Shown: positions 9,078 to 18,301 of the stretch, in pieces
Numbering within the stretch: position 1 is the first letter of the stretch
Layout of the letters: each line of letters begins with the position of its first letter
NCBI GenBank assembly: GCA_947385955.1
Contig: CANDNA010000006.1
Location: 1 to 64,000 of the forward strand
Direction: 5' to 3'
Length of the DNA: 64,000 nt
DNA from: an uncultured Clostridia bacterium
GTDB lineage: Bacteria > Bacillota > Clostridia > Lachnospirales > Lachnospiraceae
Made by a program: the position numbers and the translations under genes
The notes under the pieces: generated by a model
The model's input: only the letters and a program-made list of their open reading frames with translations
Database searches by the model: none
What the model was told of the DNA's origin: nothing

Positions 9078-10391
9078 CTACCTGCGCAGATACTTTCCGA
9101 TCTGTCTCTGCAGGATGCGCATGGAGTTATCAATATTGTCATCATCTTCTATGATCCGGTTGATCTCATTGTCCGCCATTGCAATGGCATCGGCATACTT
9201 GGGAAATTTAGGGGTCACCACACCGTTTTCGATCACATCGCTGACCAGGTTATTGTCAATAAACTTTTCATTTTTCTCCATATCGGCCTGTAGGATTTCT
9301 CCTGTCTCTCTGGAAGTGGTTACTTCCCGAAGCACGGACACCCCCTGGGAATACCGGAACAGATCCATCTGGATTTCTTCATCATAAGTCAGCAGCTTTA
9401 AAAATTCCCATGCCAGCTGTTCTTCTTCCGTATGATTGCTGATTCCCATCAGGAGCGTATTGATCATGGAGGTATTGCCCCCTTCCGGGCCTGCCGGCAG
9501 TGTGATACAGTCCCACTGGAATTTTGTATATTTCTTGATCTTATAAGGATAGGTTTTATAGGTCCTGTATTCCGTAAAAGGCAGCGGCATAAACGCCACA
9601 TTCCCACTGTCAAAATCGTCCTTCGACACCTTCTGTCTCTGATTCAGGTCGGTAATCTGCTTGGTAAAGCGCACCGCCTCCGTCACCCGCTCATCGTTAA
9701 AATAACTCTCTGTTCCGTTTTCATCAAAGAGCTCGGCGCCATTGGAATAGACTGCTTCTGTCCATCCGTAATTGTAAGTGCCGAACTGATCCAGCAGGCC
9801 GTCCCCGTCCCGGTCTTTGGTGATCTGCCTGCAGATCTGATACAGATCGTCCCAGGTCCAGTCATTGTCCGGTACGGACAGCCCTTCCCGGTTCAGCAGC
9901 GACTTATTGACAAACATCAGGGTCGGTACCGTTTCATAAGGCAGGGCATACTGCCGTCCTCCATACTGTCCCGCCTGCAGCGCCGTACTGTAATAGCTCT
10001 CTTTCTGAAAGTCCTGGTCTGCCATCATCAGCGGCTCCAGATCTTTCATGATACCGATTTCCGCAAACTGATTGAAATCTTCTCCCAGTACCATAAACAC
10101 ATCCGGCTCTCTGCCCCGGAGTACCTGCCTGGAAAACCACTCAGAATAGTCCTCTTTCCGGATGCCGCTGTAATAATGTACCTTTACATTGGTATGCTCT
10201 GCCTCAAACTTTTCCACAGCCTTGTCTATGATCACATAGCTGTTGGCATTGGCCACATCCCAGTTGCTTCCTGCAAAGATGCCCACCTCCAGCACCACCA
10301 CCCGGTTACTCTGATAAATCAGGCCGCCTGCCAGCAATGCCAGAATGCCAAACAGGCCTGCCGCTATGCTGATTTTCTTTTTCCTGCTCAT
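9078..10391 (-). CDS. Family 1 extracellular solute-binding protein, membrane-anchored, no cognate permease nearby
   Basis: 437 residues. An N-terminal hydrophobic anchor (residues 8-26, no lipobox Cys) is followed by an SBP_bac_1 fold (DVFMVLGEDFNQFAE, YALPYETVPTLMFVNKSLL, WTWDDLYQIC). This fold belongs to CUT1-type oligosaccharide systems, yet no CUT1 permease or ATPase is in the window. The ATG overlaps the stop of the preceding response-regulator gene (ATGA), so it is part of the sensor operon. It may be an accessory ligand sensor, or a binding protein feeding a distant transporter. Confidence 0.85.
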   Translation of the reverse strand: MSRKKKISIAAGLFGILALLAGGLIYQSNRVVVLEVGIFAGSNWDVANANSYVIIDKAVEKFEAEHTNVKVHYYSGIRKEDYSEWFSRQVLRGREPDVFMVLGEDFNQFAEIGIMKDLEPLMMADQDFQKESYYSTALQAGQYGGRQYALPYETVPTLMFVNKSLLNREGLSVPDNDWTWDDLYQICRQITKDRDGDGLLDQFGTYNYGWTEAVYSNGAELFDENGTESYFNDERVTEAVRFTKQITDLNQRQKVSKDDFDSGNVAFMPLPFTEYRTYKTYPYKIKKYTKFQWDCITLPAGPEGGNTSMINTLLMGISNHTEEEQLAWEFLKLLTYDEEIQMDLFRYSQGVSVLREVTTSRETGEILQADMEKNEKFIDNNLVSDVIENGVVTPKFPKYADAIAMADNEINRIIEDDDNIDNSMRILQRQIGKYLRR

Positions 10392-11062
10392 ATATGCTCC
10401 GGCTTTCTCTTGCTGACTCCGGTCTGTACTGCCCAGATAGCAAGCTGTGTCCGATCCCGCAGTCCCAGTTTATTCAAAATGGTACTTAAATAGTTCCGCA
10501 CGGTCCCTTCCGAAAGGTTCAGATTGCCCGCCACTTCCTTATTGGAAGCGCCGAACTCCACCTGTTCTATGATCTTCCACTCCGTCTTTGTCAGTTCTTT
10601 TTCCCGCTGCTCTTCCACCTGTATGGAAAAATCCGCTTTCGCCATCTGCGAAAAGAGCTTTACCACCTTGGTGGCAATATCGGGATTGATCATGGCCCGT
10701 CCGCTGTAAACCGTATGGATGGCCTCCGCCAGCTCATCCATAGAAACCCCCTTCAGCAGATAACCGCTGGCCCCGAATTTCAAGGCATTGTATACATACT
10801 CATCATCGTCAAATGTGGTCAGGATGATGATTTTCACCTCCGGATAATTTTCTTTGATGATTTTGGTACACTGTACACCGTCCATTTTGGGCATACGGAT
10901 ATCCATCAGAATCACATCCGGCATTTCCCTGCGGATGCTCTGGATTACCTCCTGTCCGTTGGCCGCCGTATCCGTGACCAGCATTTCTTCCTTTGTATTC
11001 AATACGATCCGAAGGCTCTGCCGGATCAGCTCCTGATCGTCCGCAATCAATACTTTAATCAT
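10388..11062 (-). CDS. Response regulator, NarL/LuxR type
   Basis: 224 residues. The receiver domain begins MIKVLIADDQ and has the phospho-acceptor in VILMDIRMPKMDG; residues about 155-220 are a LuxR helix-turn-helix (GASNKEVAGNLNLSEGTVRNYLS). The start at 11062 overlaps the kinase stop by 8 bp and is preferred to the upstream in-frame ATG at 11095. It is the partner of the HisKA_3 kinase 11055-12374. Likely target is the Rbs-like operon upstream (inferred from context). Confidence 0.93.
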   Translation of the reverse strand: MIKVLIADDQELIRQSLRIVLNTKEEMLVTDTAANGQEVIQSIRREMPDVILMDIRMPKMDGVQCTKIIKENYPEVKIIILTTFDDDEYVYNALKFGASGYLLKGVSMDELAEAIHTVYSGRAMINPDIATKVVKLFSQMAKADFSIQVEEQREKELTKTEWKIIEQVEFGASNKEVAGNLNLSEGTVRNYLSTILNKLGLRDRTQLAIWAVQTGVSKRKPEHI

Positions 11063-12374
11063 ACTCTTCCCCCCATCTGATGGGTATTCTGGCAATCACG
11101 CTGAATCCGTTCTCACTCTTAAATTCCACGGTACCGTTCAGCATGCCGATACGCTCCATAATATGCTTTGTCCCAAATCCGTTCTTGATCTCACTACAGC
11201 CGATGCCGTTGTCATTGATGGTCAGCACAGCCGTATCCTCCTGCCGCTCCATCACGATCCGCACCCGGCTTGCCTTGCCGTGACGCATGGCATTGGTCAG
11301 GCTTTCCTGAATCACCCGGTATATGGCGCTTTCTTCATCCTGGTCAAATTTCAGTGGTTTGATCCGGCAGTCAAAGAAAATCTGCATATCCGTCACCGAC
11401 TTCATATCCGTGATCATCTTGGTAATAGAAGATTCCAGCCCCAGACGCTCCAGTGCATCCGGTTTCAGCTCGTTGACAGAACGCCGGATATCCAGCAGGC
11501 CGTTTCTTGCCACCGCAGAAATACGCTCCAGATGGTTCTTTGCCTCCCTGGGCGCCAGCTCCACCATTGCAATGCAGGCATCAATGCCCACCGAAATGCC
11601 GGTCAGTGTATGCCCAAGTGTATCATGAATCTCTCTGGCCAGCCGGTTCCGCTCTCTGGTTTCCCCCATACGCTCCGTAATTTTAGCATATTCCTTCAAC
11701 TGATGATTGGCGTTTTCCAGATCCTGATTGGTTTTCCGGATCTCCTCATACAGCAGATTGACCTCATCAATGGTCCCCCGTTGCTGCTGGATCATCAGAA
11801 TACAGTAAATAATAAAGAGGATAATATTCAGTGAATTCAGCAGATTATAAGCGCCCAGAAGATACTGCTGCACCGATGCATCATAAAAATTAAAATAATC
11901 ATTGATGGAATACAGATCAAAATTGATGGAAAGCAGCTTGGAATCAGTCAGCAGGAAACTGATCAGAGCAAGGCAGATCACCAGATACTTCCCCTTGTCT
12001 CCTTTGGCATGGTACATCACACCGGTGAACACAAGAAAAAACAGGCCGTTATAGTTAAAATTCATCACACCCACAATGACTGCACTGATCATAAATTCCA
12101 GCACCAAAAGCAGGTAAATTCTTCCGGTCTGATTCACATACCGTTCCTGTGCGATAAAAACAGCCACCAAAATAAGATACAGCGCTGTCACCACAATTAC
12201 ATTCATCCGGGGCTGCACCGGAATGGCATGCACCGTATCCAGAAAATCTCTTGCTTCATAGCGGGAACAGATCCATTCTGTCGTCGCTGCCACCGAGACT
12301 GTCGTGAAAAGCACTCCAATAAAATTCACTGCCATCATAAGGACTCTGATATCCCGTAATTTTACCTGCTGCAT
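11055..12374 (-). CDS. Sensor histidine kinase, NarX/DesK-like (HisKA_3)
   Basis: About 439 residues. The N-terminal half has six or so membrane segments with short loops and no large extracytoplasmic domain. A coiled coil leads to the HisKA_3 box LAREIHDTLGHTLTGISVG (phospho-His) and the HATPase motifs (ESLTNAMRHG, INDNGIGC). Because the kinase has little external sensing surface, ligand information probably comes from the lipoprotein encoded just before it. The start at 12374 has AAGGAG 11 nt upstream; a GTG four codons earlier abuts that site. Confidence 0.9.
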   Translation of the reverse strand: MQQVKLRDIRVLMMAVNFIGVLFTTVSVAATTEWICSRYEARDFLDTVHAIPVQPRMNVIVVTALYLILVAVFIAQERYVNQTGRIYLLLVLEFMISAVIVGVMNFNYNGLFFLVFTGVMYHAKGDKGKYLVICLALISFLLTDSKLLSINFDLYSINDYFNFYDASVQQYLLGAYNLLNSLNIILFIIYCILMIQQQRGTIDEVNLLYEEIRKTNQDLENANHQLKEYAKITERMGETRERNRLAREIHDTLGHTLTGISVGIDACIAMVELAPREAKNHLERISAVARNGLLDIRRSVNELKPDALERLGLESSITKMITDMKSVTDMQIFFDCRIKPLKFDQDEESAIYRVIQESLTNAMRHGKASRVRIVMERQEDTAVLTINDNGIGCSEIKNGFGTKHIMERIGMLNGTVEFKSENGFSVIARIPIRWGEEYD

Positions 12375-12389
12375 CGTATCTTCCACTCC

Positions 12390-13373
12390 TTACTGCCACC
12401 CGGCCAGGTCAAACTGATCGATGTTATCCCTGGTAATCATGGTAACCGGTACGATCACCAGATTTTCCACCTCGTTTCCGTCCAGATAATCATATGCCAT
12501 AGAAACCGCCTTATCGGCAATGACGAGAGGCTGCTGTGCACTGCTGCCTTCCATATACCCTTCCTTAATCATTACCTTCCCGTCCGGCGAACCGTCGATT
12601 CCATAAATCAGGATCCCGTCCTGCATCTGGTTCATCTGCAGTGCTGCCAGGGCTCCCAGAGCAGTGGGGTCATTTCCTCCCAGCACCACATCAAAATCCT
12701 GTGCATTGCTGCCGGATCTGAGCAGCTCCTGCATCACATCCATAGAGATTTCCAGCTCTCCCTTTCCGTGCAGCCAGGCGACGACCTGATACTCTCCCCT
12801 TCCTTCTATGGTATCCAGAAATCCTGCCACCCTGTCGTCTATGGATTTGGTACCGGGACTGTCAATGACAACGATACCGGCACGGCTTCTCTTCTTCATC
12901 ATATCCAGCGCACACTGTACCCCTGCATCATAATTGTCCGAAAGAATGGAAAACGCCACATACTCGTCATCATATACATTGGTATCTATGACAAAAACAG
13001 GAACCCGGGCCTCCTTGCAGGCAATCAGGGCCGGTCTGACCGTTTCCCAGTTCACCGGATTTAAAAAAAGGCCGGTAATCCCTTCGTCCAGCATGTCCAT
13101 AATCTGCTCGTTCTGTTTTTCCTGATCCTGAGCCGGGTCCCGGTAAATCAGAATATCCCCGTTGGCTTCCACGATTTCCTCAATTTCCGCATTCATATCC
13201 TGAAAATAAGGATTGTTCATGGTCATATAGGTGGCGCCGAACTTCTGCTGCTCTCTTTCTGCCGCATCCCTCTCCCACCCGCCTGCACATCCATGCAAAA
13301 AGACCGATACCATCAGCCCTGCCGCACAGAGCCCGTATAGAATTTTCTGCTTTCCCTGCCATCTGCCTTGCAT
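12390..13373 (-). CDS. Ribose-type binding lipoprotein dedicated to the two-component sensor
   Basis: 327 residues with a lipoprotein signal (VFLHGCAGG) and a Peripla_BP_4 fold. It shares many blocks with the RbsB-like protein at 16162-17223: SDNYDAG, VDSPGTKS, DTIEG, and GGNDPTALGALAA followed by IYGIDGSPD. It therefore looks like a paralogue recruited for sensing. It lies 15 nt before the kinase gene and after rbsC. The start has GGGAG 8 nt upstream. Confidence 0.87.
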   Translation of the reverse strand: MQGRWQGKQKILYGLCAAGLMVSVFLHGCAGGWERDAAEREQQKFGATYMTMNNPYFQDMNAEIEEIVEANGDILIYRDPAQDQEKQNEQIMDMLDEGITGLFLNPVNWETVRPALIACKEARVPVFVIDTNVYDDEYVAFSILSDNYDAGVQCALDMMKKRSRAGIVVIDSPGTKSIDDRVAGFLDTIEGRGEYQVVAWLHGKGELEISMDVMQELLRSGSNAQDFDVVLGGNDPTALGALAALQMNQMQDGILIYGIDGSPDGKVMIKEGYMEGSSAQQPLVIADKAVSMAYDYLDGNEVENLVIVPVTMITRDNIDQFDLAGWQ

Positions 13374-13404
13374 CGGACATTCTCCCGTTTTTCATGTTAT
13401 GAAA

Positions 13405-13439
13405 GACACCCGGCATCCCACAGTCGGATGCCAGGTGTC
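13405..13439 (-). terminator. Strong stem-loop after the rbsC-like gene
   Basis: GACACC plus GGCATCC (13405-13418) pair with GGATGCC plus GGTGTC (13426-13439), each arm interrupted by one unpaired base. Minus-strand RNA continues TTTCAT, a short U tract, so readthrough into the sensor genes is plausible. Confidence 0.6.
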
Positions 13440-13468
13440 AGTTGTATTGTCTGTATATTCCGTATTGT

Positions 13469-14476
13469 TTATAACTTGGATTTTTTATTTCTGATGTAGT
13501 CCAGATATACTGCCAGAAGGATAACACATCCTTTTACCACATACTGCCAGAAGGAATTGACGTTCATCAGATTCAGACCATTGTTCAGCACACCGATGAT
13601 CAGACCGCCGATGATGGTACCGCCGATCTTACCGGAACCGCCGGCCATACTGGTACCGCCTACCACAACTGCCGCAATGGCATCCATCTCTGCACCGTCG
13701 CCTGCCGTAGGCTGTCCGGAATACATACGGGAAGCCAGTACGATACCTGCCAGACCTGCCATAATGCCGGAATAGGTATGTACCAGGAATTTTACCTTTG
13801 CCACACTGATGCCGGAAAACTCTGCTGCCTGGGCATTGCCGCCCACTGCATACAGATGGCGGCCCAGCTTTGTCTTATTCATAATGATTGCCGTTACCAG
13901 AAGAACAATCACAAGAAGGACTACCGGGGTGGGAACCGGACCGATATAGCCTGCACCTACGAACTGCCACTCCTTTGTTACCACACGCACCGGAGAACCG
14001 CCCGTATATACATAGGCAAGCCCCTTTGCAACGTTCATCGTAGCCAGCGTCACAATAAAAGGCGGAATGGTGGTACTGGAAATCACATAACCGTTAAACA
14101 TACCCACTACCAGACCTACCAGCACACCGCACAGCAGCGCTACAGCCAGAGGCAGATTATATCTGGATACACAGCCTGCAGCCACGCAGCCGGACATGGC
14201 AATGATGGAACCTACCGAAAGATCGATGCCGCCCAGTATGATAACCATCGTCATACCACAGGCCAGATACAGGTTGGTGGAAATCTGACGAAGTACATTA
14301 AATACGTTTTTCTGTGTTAAAAAGGAACTGCTGGTAAGCGGATTCACCGCCAGGAAAATACACAGTACCAGAAGTGCCACGATAATACCCAAATTTTCTT
14401 TGAAATATATTTTTGCCGCTTTTGAAAATCTTGAACCTGCAGTGTTCGAAACTGCAGCGGTTTTTTCTTCAGCCAT
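13469..14476 (-). CDS. rbsC: Ribose-type CUT2 ABC permease
   Basis: 335 residues with a short cytoplasmic N-terminus and 8-10 membrane segments of the BPD_transp_2 family (GMTMVIILGGIDLSVGSIIA, TLATMNVAKGLAYVYTGG, AAVVVGGTSMAGGSGKIGG). It is encoded 25 nt after the double ATPase. The close relation of the cognate binding protein to RbsB supports ribose or a related pentose or deoxy-sugar, without proof. Confidence 0.9.
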   Translation of the reverse strand: MAEEKTAAVSNTAGSRFSKAAKIYFKENLGIIVALLVLCIFLAVNPLTSSSFLTQKNVFNVLRQISTNLYLACGMTMVIILGGIDLSVGSIIAMSGCVAAGCVSRYNLPLAVALLCGVLVGLVVGMFNGYVISSTTIPPFIVTLATMNVAKGLAYVYTGGSPVRVVTKEWQFVGAGYIGPVPTPVVLLVIVLLVTAIIMNKTKLGRHLYAVGGNAQAAEFSGISVAKVKFLVHTYSGIMAGLAGIVLASRMYSGQPTAGDGAEMDAIAAVVVGGTSMAGGSGKIGGTIIGGLIIGVLNNGLNLMNVNSFWQYVVKGCVILLAVYLDYIRNKKSKL

Positions 14477-14501
14477 AGATGTTCTCCTCCTTCTCTGTTC
14501 T

Positions 14502-15986
14502 CTAATTTGCCGCCAGCTTCATAATGGCTTCCTGAGATACCTCATCCCTTGACAGGCAGCCCGTAATATTGCCCTCGTTCATTACATAGATACGGTCACT
14601 CATATTGATAATTTCCGGCAGCTCCGAAGAAATCATAATGATGGACATGCCTTTCTTTACCAGTTCATTCATAATCGCATAAATCTCCGACTTGGCGCCT
14701 ACGTCCACGCCTCTGGTAGGCTCATCCAGAATCAGGATTTTCGGATTGGTGGCAAGCCATCTTCCGATAATTACCTTCTGCTGATTCCCGCCGGAAAGAT
14801 TTCCGATCAACTGCTCCTGTGTCGGGGTTTTGGTAGACAACATATCAATATATTTCTGTGTGATCTCCTCTTCTTTTGCACCATCCACAAAAATACCCTT
14901 AATAAATTCTCCCAGCACCTCTATGGTTGAATTATATCTTACACTCTGTACTTTGTACAGGCCTTCCAGTTTCCGATCCTCCGGTACCAGCGCCAGCCCA
15001 TATTTCATTGCCTCAATGGGATTATGAATCTGTACCTTGCTGCCTTCTATTTCAATATCGCCCTTGTAATTTTTAGTCAGGCCAAAGAGGCATTTCATTA
15101 CCTCGCTCCGGCCTGCGCCTACCAGTCCGGCAAAGCCCACGATCTCACCTTTTCTGACTTCAAAGCTGGCATCCTTTGCCATCCTGCCGTCGGATATATG
15201 ATCACAGCGCAGAACCACATCGCCCGGTTTCAGAAAATCTCTCGTATAATAATTTGTCAGCTCACGGCCAACCATCATGGCAATCAGTTCATCCTTTGTG
15301 GTTTCCTTCACCACTCTGGTTCCCACGTATTCCCCGTCACGCATAACCGTTACCCTGTCGCAGATCTGCTCCAGCTCGCTCATCTTATGCGATATGTAAA
15401 TGATACCTACGCCTTTGGCCGTAAGACTCCGCATGGTCTCAAACAAAAATTCCACTTCTTTGTCGGAAATCGAAGATGTCGGTTCATCCATAACCAGAAT
15501 TTTGGAATTGAATGAAATGGCTTTTACGATCTCCACCATCTGCTGCTGGGCAATCGTCAGACTTCCTACAAGTGTATCCGCAGAAATATGCATATCATTG
15601 GCATCCAGCAGAGCCTGTGCATCGTCAGTCATCTTTTTGGAATCCACGAACCTGCCCTTCATCGGCTCTCTGCCAAGAAATATATTTTCTGCCACTGTCA
15701 TATAGGGAACCAGGACCAGCTCCTGATGGATAATCGCCACACCGTTTTCATGAGATGCCCTGACACTGTCAATGGTTACTTTTTTTCCCTCAATGAAGAT
15801 TTCTCCTTCTTCCGCTATATAGATACCGCCCAGAACCTTGATTAATGTCGATTTCCCGGCTCCGTTCTCCCCCAAAAGCGCATGCACTTCTCCCGCCTTT
15901 ACCGTAAGGCTTACATTATTCAGCGCAAGCACGCCCGGAAACCGTTTGTGAATCCCTTTCATTTCCAGTAAGTATTCTTCAGCCAA
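14502..15986 (-). CDS. rbsA: Ribose-type CUT2 double ATP-binding protein
   Basis: 494 residues with two ABC cassettes. The first has Walker [13 protein letters not shown] and Walker B ILVMDEPTSS; the second has signature [13 protein letters not shown] and Walker [11 protein letters not shown]. It energises import together with the permease downstream. A terminator-like stem-loop lies between it and the binding-protein gene upstream, which should place its expression below that of the binding protein. Confidence 0.92.
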   Translation of the reverse strand: MAEEYLLEMKGIHKRFPGVLALNNVSLTVKAGEVHALLGENGAGKSTLIKVLGGIYIAEEGEIFIEGKKVTIDSVRASHENGVAIIHQELVLVPYMTVAENIFLGREPMKGRFVDSKKMTDDAQALLDANDMHISADTLVGSLTIAQQQMVEIVKAISFNSKILVMDEPTSSISDKEVEFLFETMRSLTAKGVGIIYISHKMSELEQICDRVTVMRDGEYVGTRVVKETTKDELIAMMVGRELTNYYTRDFLKPGDVVLRCDHISDGRMAKDASFEVRKGEIVGFAGLVGAGRSEVMKCLFGLTKNYKGDIEIEGSKVQIHNPIEAMKYGLALVPEDRKLEGLYKVQSVRYNSTIEVLGEFIKGIFVDGAKEEEITQKYIDMLSTKTPTQEQLIGNLSGGNQQKVIIGRWLATNPKILILDEPTRGVDVGAKSEIYAIMNELVKKGMSIIMISSELPEIINMSDRIYVMNEGNITGCLSRDEVSQEAIMKLAAN

Positions 15987-16021
15987 ACCCTATCACCTTC
16001 CTTTATCTGTCCTCTCCATTA

Positions 16022-16066
16022 CCTAAAAAAATAGGCCACATAGATGCACGCATTTATATGGCCTAT
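16022..16066 (-). terminator. Terminator-like hairpin between rbsB- and rbsA-like genes
   Basis: A 12-bp stem with one mismatch: ATAGGCCACATA (16031-16042) against TATATGGCCTAT (16055-16066). Minus-strand RNA then runs into seven U residues. Since rbsA and rbsC lie beyond it with no obvious promoter between, it probably acts as a partial terminator. Confidence 0.8.
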
Positions 16067-16161
16067 GCACTTCTTTCTGTTATTGCCCCGTCAGGGGAGT
16101 CCCGCACTCAATCTGACAGCCGTGCAGGTCCTGCAAAACAATACTGTTTCACAGATTCAGC

Positions 16162-17223
16162 TTACTGCCATCCGTCTGTGCCGTAGTCCGCTACGTTATC
16201 AGCAGTGATCAGGAAAGTCTCAACAGGATATCTGTCGTCTACTTCTTCGCCTGCCAGATAATTGTACATAATTTCCACAGATTTCTTAGCAATGCTGATA
16301 GGAGACTGTGCGCCGGTACCTTCAATCAGAGATTCACCGGATGCAAGCTCTGCCTTGATGTCAGGAGAACCATCCACACCATAGATCAGGCAGTCTGTTA
16401 AGCCTGCTGCATTGGCTGCTGCAAGAGCGCCCAGAGCTGTCGGGTCATTTCCGCCAAAGATTGCCACTACGTCGCCGTGTGCCTGAAGCAGGTCTTCTGC
16501 GATACCCATAGATACTTCCAGGTTACCCTTTGCATCCTGCTGTGCTACGATTTCAAAGCCTTTGCCTTCAATGGCATCCAAAAAGCCGTTGGTTCTGTCT
16601 ACAACAGAGTTCATGGTCGGGGAATCCAATACGATGATCGGGCCGCCGTCAGGACATTTTGCAACAAGATCTTCGCCGCAAACCTTACCTGCATTGTAGT
16701 TATCGGAACCTGCATAGGAAACCAGATAGCTCATATCTGCAACTTCCGTATCAAATCCGATGATCGGAATGCCTGCTTCCTTCAGCATATCCAGTGCAGG
16801 AAGAATACCTTCTGCCTCTGCAGGATTCAGGAACATAGCGTCGATTCCCTGAGAAATCAGATCTTCGATACCGCTGATCTGACGGGTTACATCATTAGCC
16901 GGGTCAAAGGATACCAGTGTATCGCCGTTTGCTTCCACTTCTTCACGAATTGTCTGTTCCAGAATAACAAAGAACGGATTGGAACCATCCATACAGGTAT
17001 AACCGAATTTATATCCGCCTTCCGGTCTTTCTCCCACTGCTGCCTCTGCCTCTTCCACTGCATCCGTTGCTGCGTCTGCTGCTGCATCTGCTGTCGCATC
17101 AGACTCTGCAGGAGCTGACTCAGCAGGTGCGGTTGCTTCTGTTCCTCCGGAATTGCCGCAGCCTACCAGCATGGAAACTGCCATTGCAGTACAAAGAAAT
17201 ACGCTTAAAACTTTTTTCTTCAT
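16162..17223 (-). CDS. rbsB: Ribose-type substrate-binding lipoprotein
   Basis: 353 residues. The lipoprotein signal ends in AVSMLVGCGNSGG, followed by an Ala/Glu/Asp-rich linker and a Peripla_BP_4 fold with RbsB-like blocks (DPANDVTRQISGIEDLISQG, LDSPTMNSVVDR, GGNDPTALGALAAANAAG). The start at 17223 (MKKKVL) follows a GGGAGGAAAAG site; upstream in-frame codons from 17310 precede this site. It heads the transporter operon. A paralogue serving the sensor is at 12390-13373. Confidence 0.92.
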   Translation of the reverse strand: MKKKVLSVFLCTAMAVSMLVGCGNSGGTEATAPAESAPAESDATADAAADAATDAVEEAEAAVGERPEGGYKFGYTCMDGSNPFFVILEQTIREEVEANGDTLVSFDPANDVTRQISGIEDLISQGIDAMFLNPAEAEGILPALDMLKEAGIPIIGFDTEVADMSYLVSYAGSDNYNAGKVCGEDLVAKCPDGGPIIVLDSPTMNSVVDRTNGFLDAIEGKGFEIVAQQDAKGNLEVSMGIAEDLLQAHGDVVAIFGGNDPTALGALAAANAAGLTDCLIYGVDGSPDIKAELASGESLIEGTGAQSPISIAKKSVEIMYNYLAGEEVDDRYPVETFLITADNVADYGTDGWQ

Positions 17224-17315
17224 TTTCTTTTCCTCCCTGAAAGTTTTATTGTTTTGTACATGTTTATCATACCGTCCTTTTCCGTTTCCGGCACCTGCTT
17301 TATGTAACAACTTTT

Positions 17316-17362
17316 ATATGACATTTGTCATATTTTTTACCCGGTAACATGATAAATGTCAT
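17316..17362. promoter_or_regulatory. Two similar palindromes, candidate operators, in a divergent intergenic region
   Basis: The 305-bp gap 17224-17528 separates the rbsB-like gene (-) from the flavin reductase gene (+). It holds ATATGACA/TGTCATAT (8-bp arms around TT, 17316-17333) and a related ATGATA/TGTCAT (17349-17362). The start-to-start distance is 31 bp, about three helical turns, so both could lie on one DNA face. A further palindrome TTGTAC-N5-GTACAA lies at 17397-17413. A -10-like TATGAT for rbsB near 17266 lacks a good -35, consistent with activator dependence. The binding protein is unknown. Confidence 0.45.
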
Positions 17363-17443
17363 TTCTCACATACTTCCCGCCAAAAAGCCTGACTCCTTTG
17401 TACACTTTGTACAATCCGCCAATCCGCGATACGCCCCCTTGTC

Positions 17444-17472
17444 TTGACAAATCTTCCCGCCAACTATAGAAT
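17444..17472 (+). promoter_or_regulatory. Sigma-A promoter for the flavin reductase-rubredoxin gene
   Basis: TTGACA at 17444-17449 and TAGAAT at 17467-17472 with a 17-bp spacer, 56 bp before the start codon. Confidence 0.8.
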
Positions 17473-17528
17473 AAAATAACTCGGCATACAGAATCACACT
17501 CATTTCATTTTTTAATAAGGAGAATCGT

Positions 17529-18146
17529 ATGGACCATAAAACAATGTATCAACTGACCTACGGCCTGTTTGTCTTAACTTCTGCCTCTGAAGGCAGGGAC
17601 AGCGGCTGTATTATCAACACGGCAGCCCAGGTGACCAGCGACCCCAACCGTATCAGCATCACCGTCAACAAAATGAATTTTACCCACGATCTGGTAAAGC
17701 AGAGCGGAACATTCAACATCTCCATTCTGAGTGAAAAAGCCGGCTTTGAAACATTCCGTCATTTCGGTTTCCAGTCAGGCCGGGAAGCGGATAAATTTTC
17801 AGGCTATGCAGACTGTAAGCGTTCCGCCAACGGCCTGTACTATATTACAGCCGGTACCAACGGCTACATCAGTGCAACCGTAGAGCAGACCCTGGATCTG
17901 GGAAGCCATACCCTGTTTATCGCTTCGGTGGATGATATGGAGCTTCTCTCGGATGTACCTTCGGCTACCTATGCCTATTACCAGTCCTCCATTAAGCCAA
18001 AGCCGGAAAAAACGGCCCCGGCTGGAAAAACAGTATGGCGCTGTACGGTCTGCGGATATATCTATGAAGGGGAAGAACTTCCCGCGGATTTTATCTGTCC
18101 TCTGTGCAAACATCCCGCATCTGATTTTGAAAAAATCACGCAGTAA
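17529..18146 (+). CDS. Flavin reductase-like + rubredoxin fusion (high-molecular-weight rubredoxin)
   Basis: 205 residues. Residues 1-150 are a flavin reductase-like FMN-binding domain (TYGLFVLTSAS, NTAAQVTSDPNRISITVNK). Residues 160-205 are a rubredoxin with two metal-binding pairs (CTVCGYIYEG and CPLCKHP). The family, known as Hrb in Moorella, passes electrons from NAD(P)H to flavodiiron proteins for oxygen or NO reduction in anaerobes. No flavodiiron gene is in the window. The start has AAGGAG 7 nt upstream. It is transcribed alone and away from the ribose operon. Confidence 0.93.
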   Translation: MDHKTMYQLTYGLFVLTSASEGRDSGCIINTAAQVTSDPNRISITVNKMNFTHDLVKQSGTFNISILSEKAGFETFRHFGFQSGREADKFSGYADCKRSANGLYYITAGTNGYISATVEQTLDLGSHTLFIASVDDMELLSDVPSATYAYYQSSIKPKPEKTAPAGKTVWRCTVCGYIYEGEELPADFICPLCKHPASDFEKITQ

Positions 18147-18152
18147 ATTGTA

Positions 18153-18301
18153 ATTTCCTGTCTCATGAAAAAGAATCCTGCCTTGCAGGATTCCCCGCCT
18201 GCGGCGGATCGCTTCAGCGATATATTTCCTCTCCGCCGCAGGGCGATCCCGCCCGGAGGGCTTTTTGTGAGACAGGAAATCCGGAGGAATTTCCTGTCTC
18301 A
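18153..18301. repeat. Large palindromic intergenic element with 20-bp inverted termini
   Basis: In the 399-bp gene-free stretch after the rubredoxin gene, 18153-18173 (ATTTCCTGTCTCA then TGAAAAAG) is complementary, with about two mismatches, to 18261-18280. Inside are perfect hairpins GAATCCTGC/GCAGGATTC and CCTGCGGCGGA/TCCGCCGCAGG. A third copy of ATTTCCTGTCTCA lies in direct orientation at 18289-18301. No reading frame is evident. It could be a MITE-like or REP-like element or a structured RNA; 18302-18428 continues with further short hairpins (GCGGACAAGTCCGC, CCCTCATTCATGAGGG). Confidence 0.65.
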
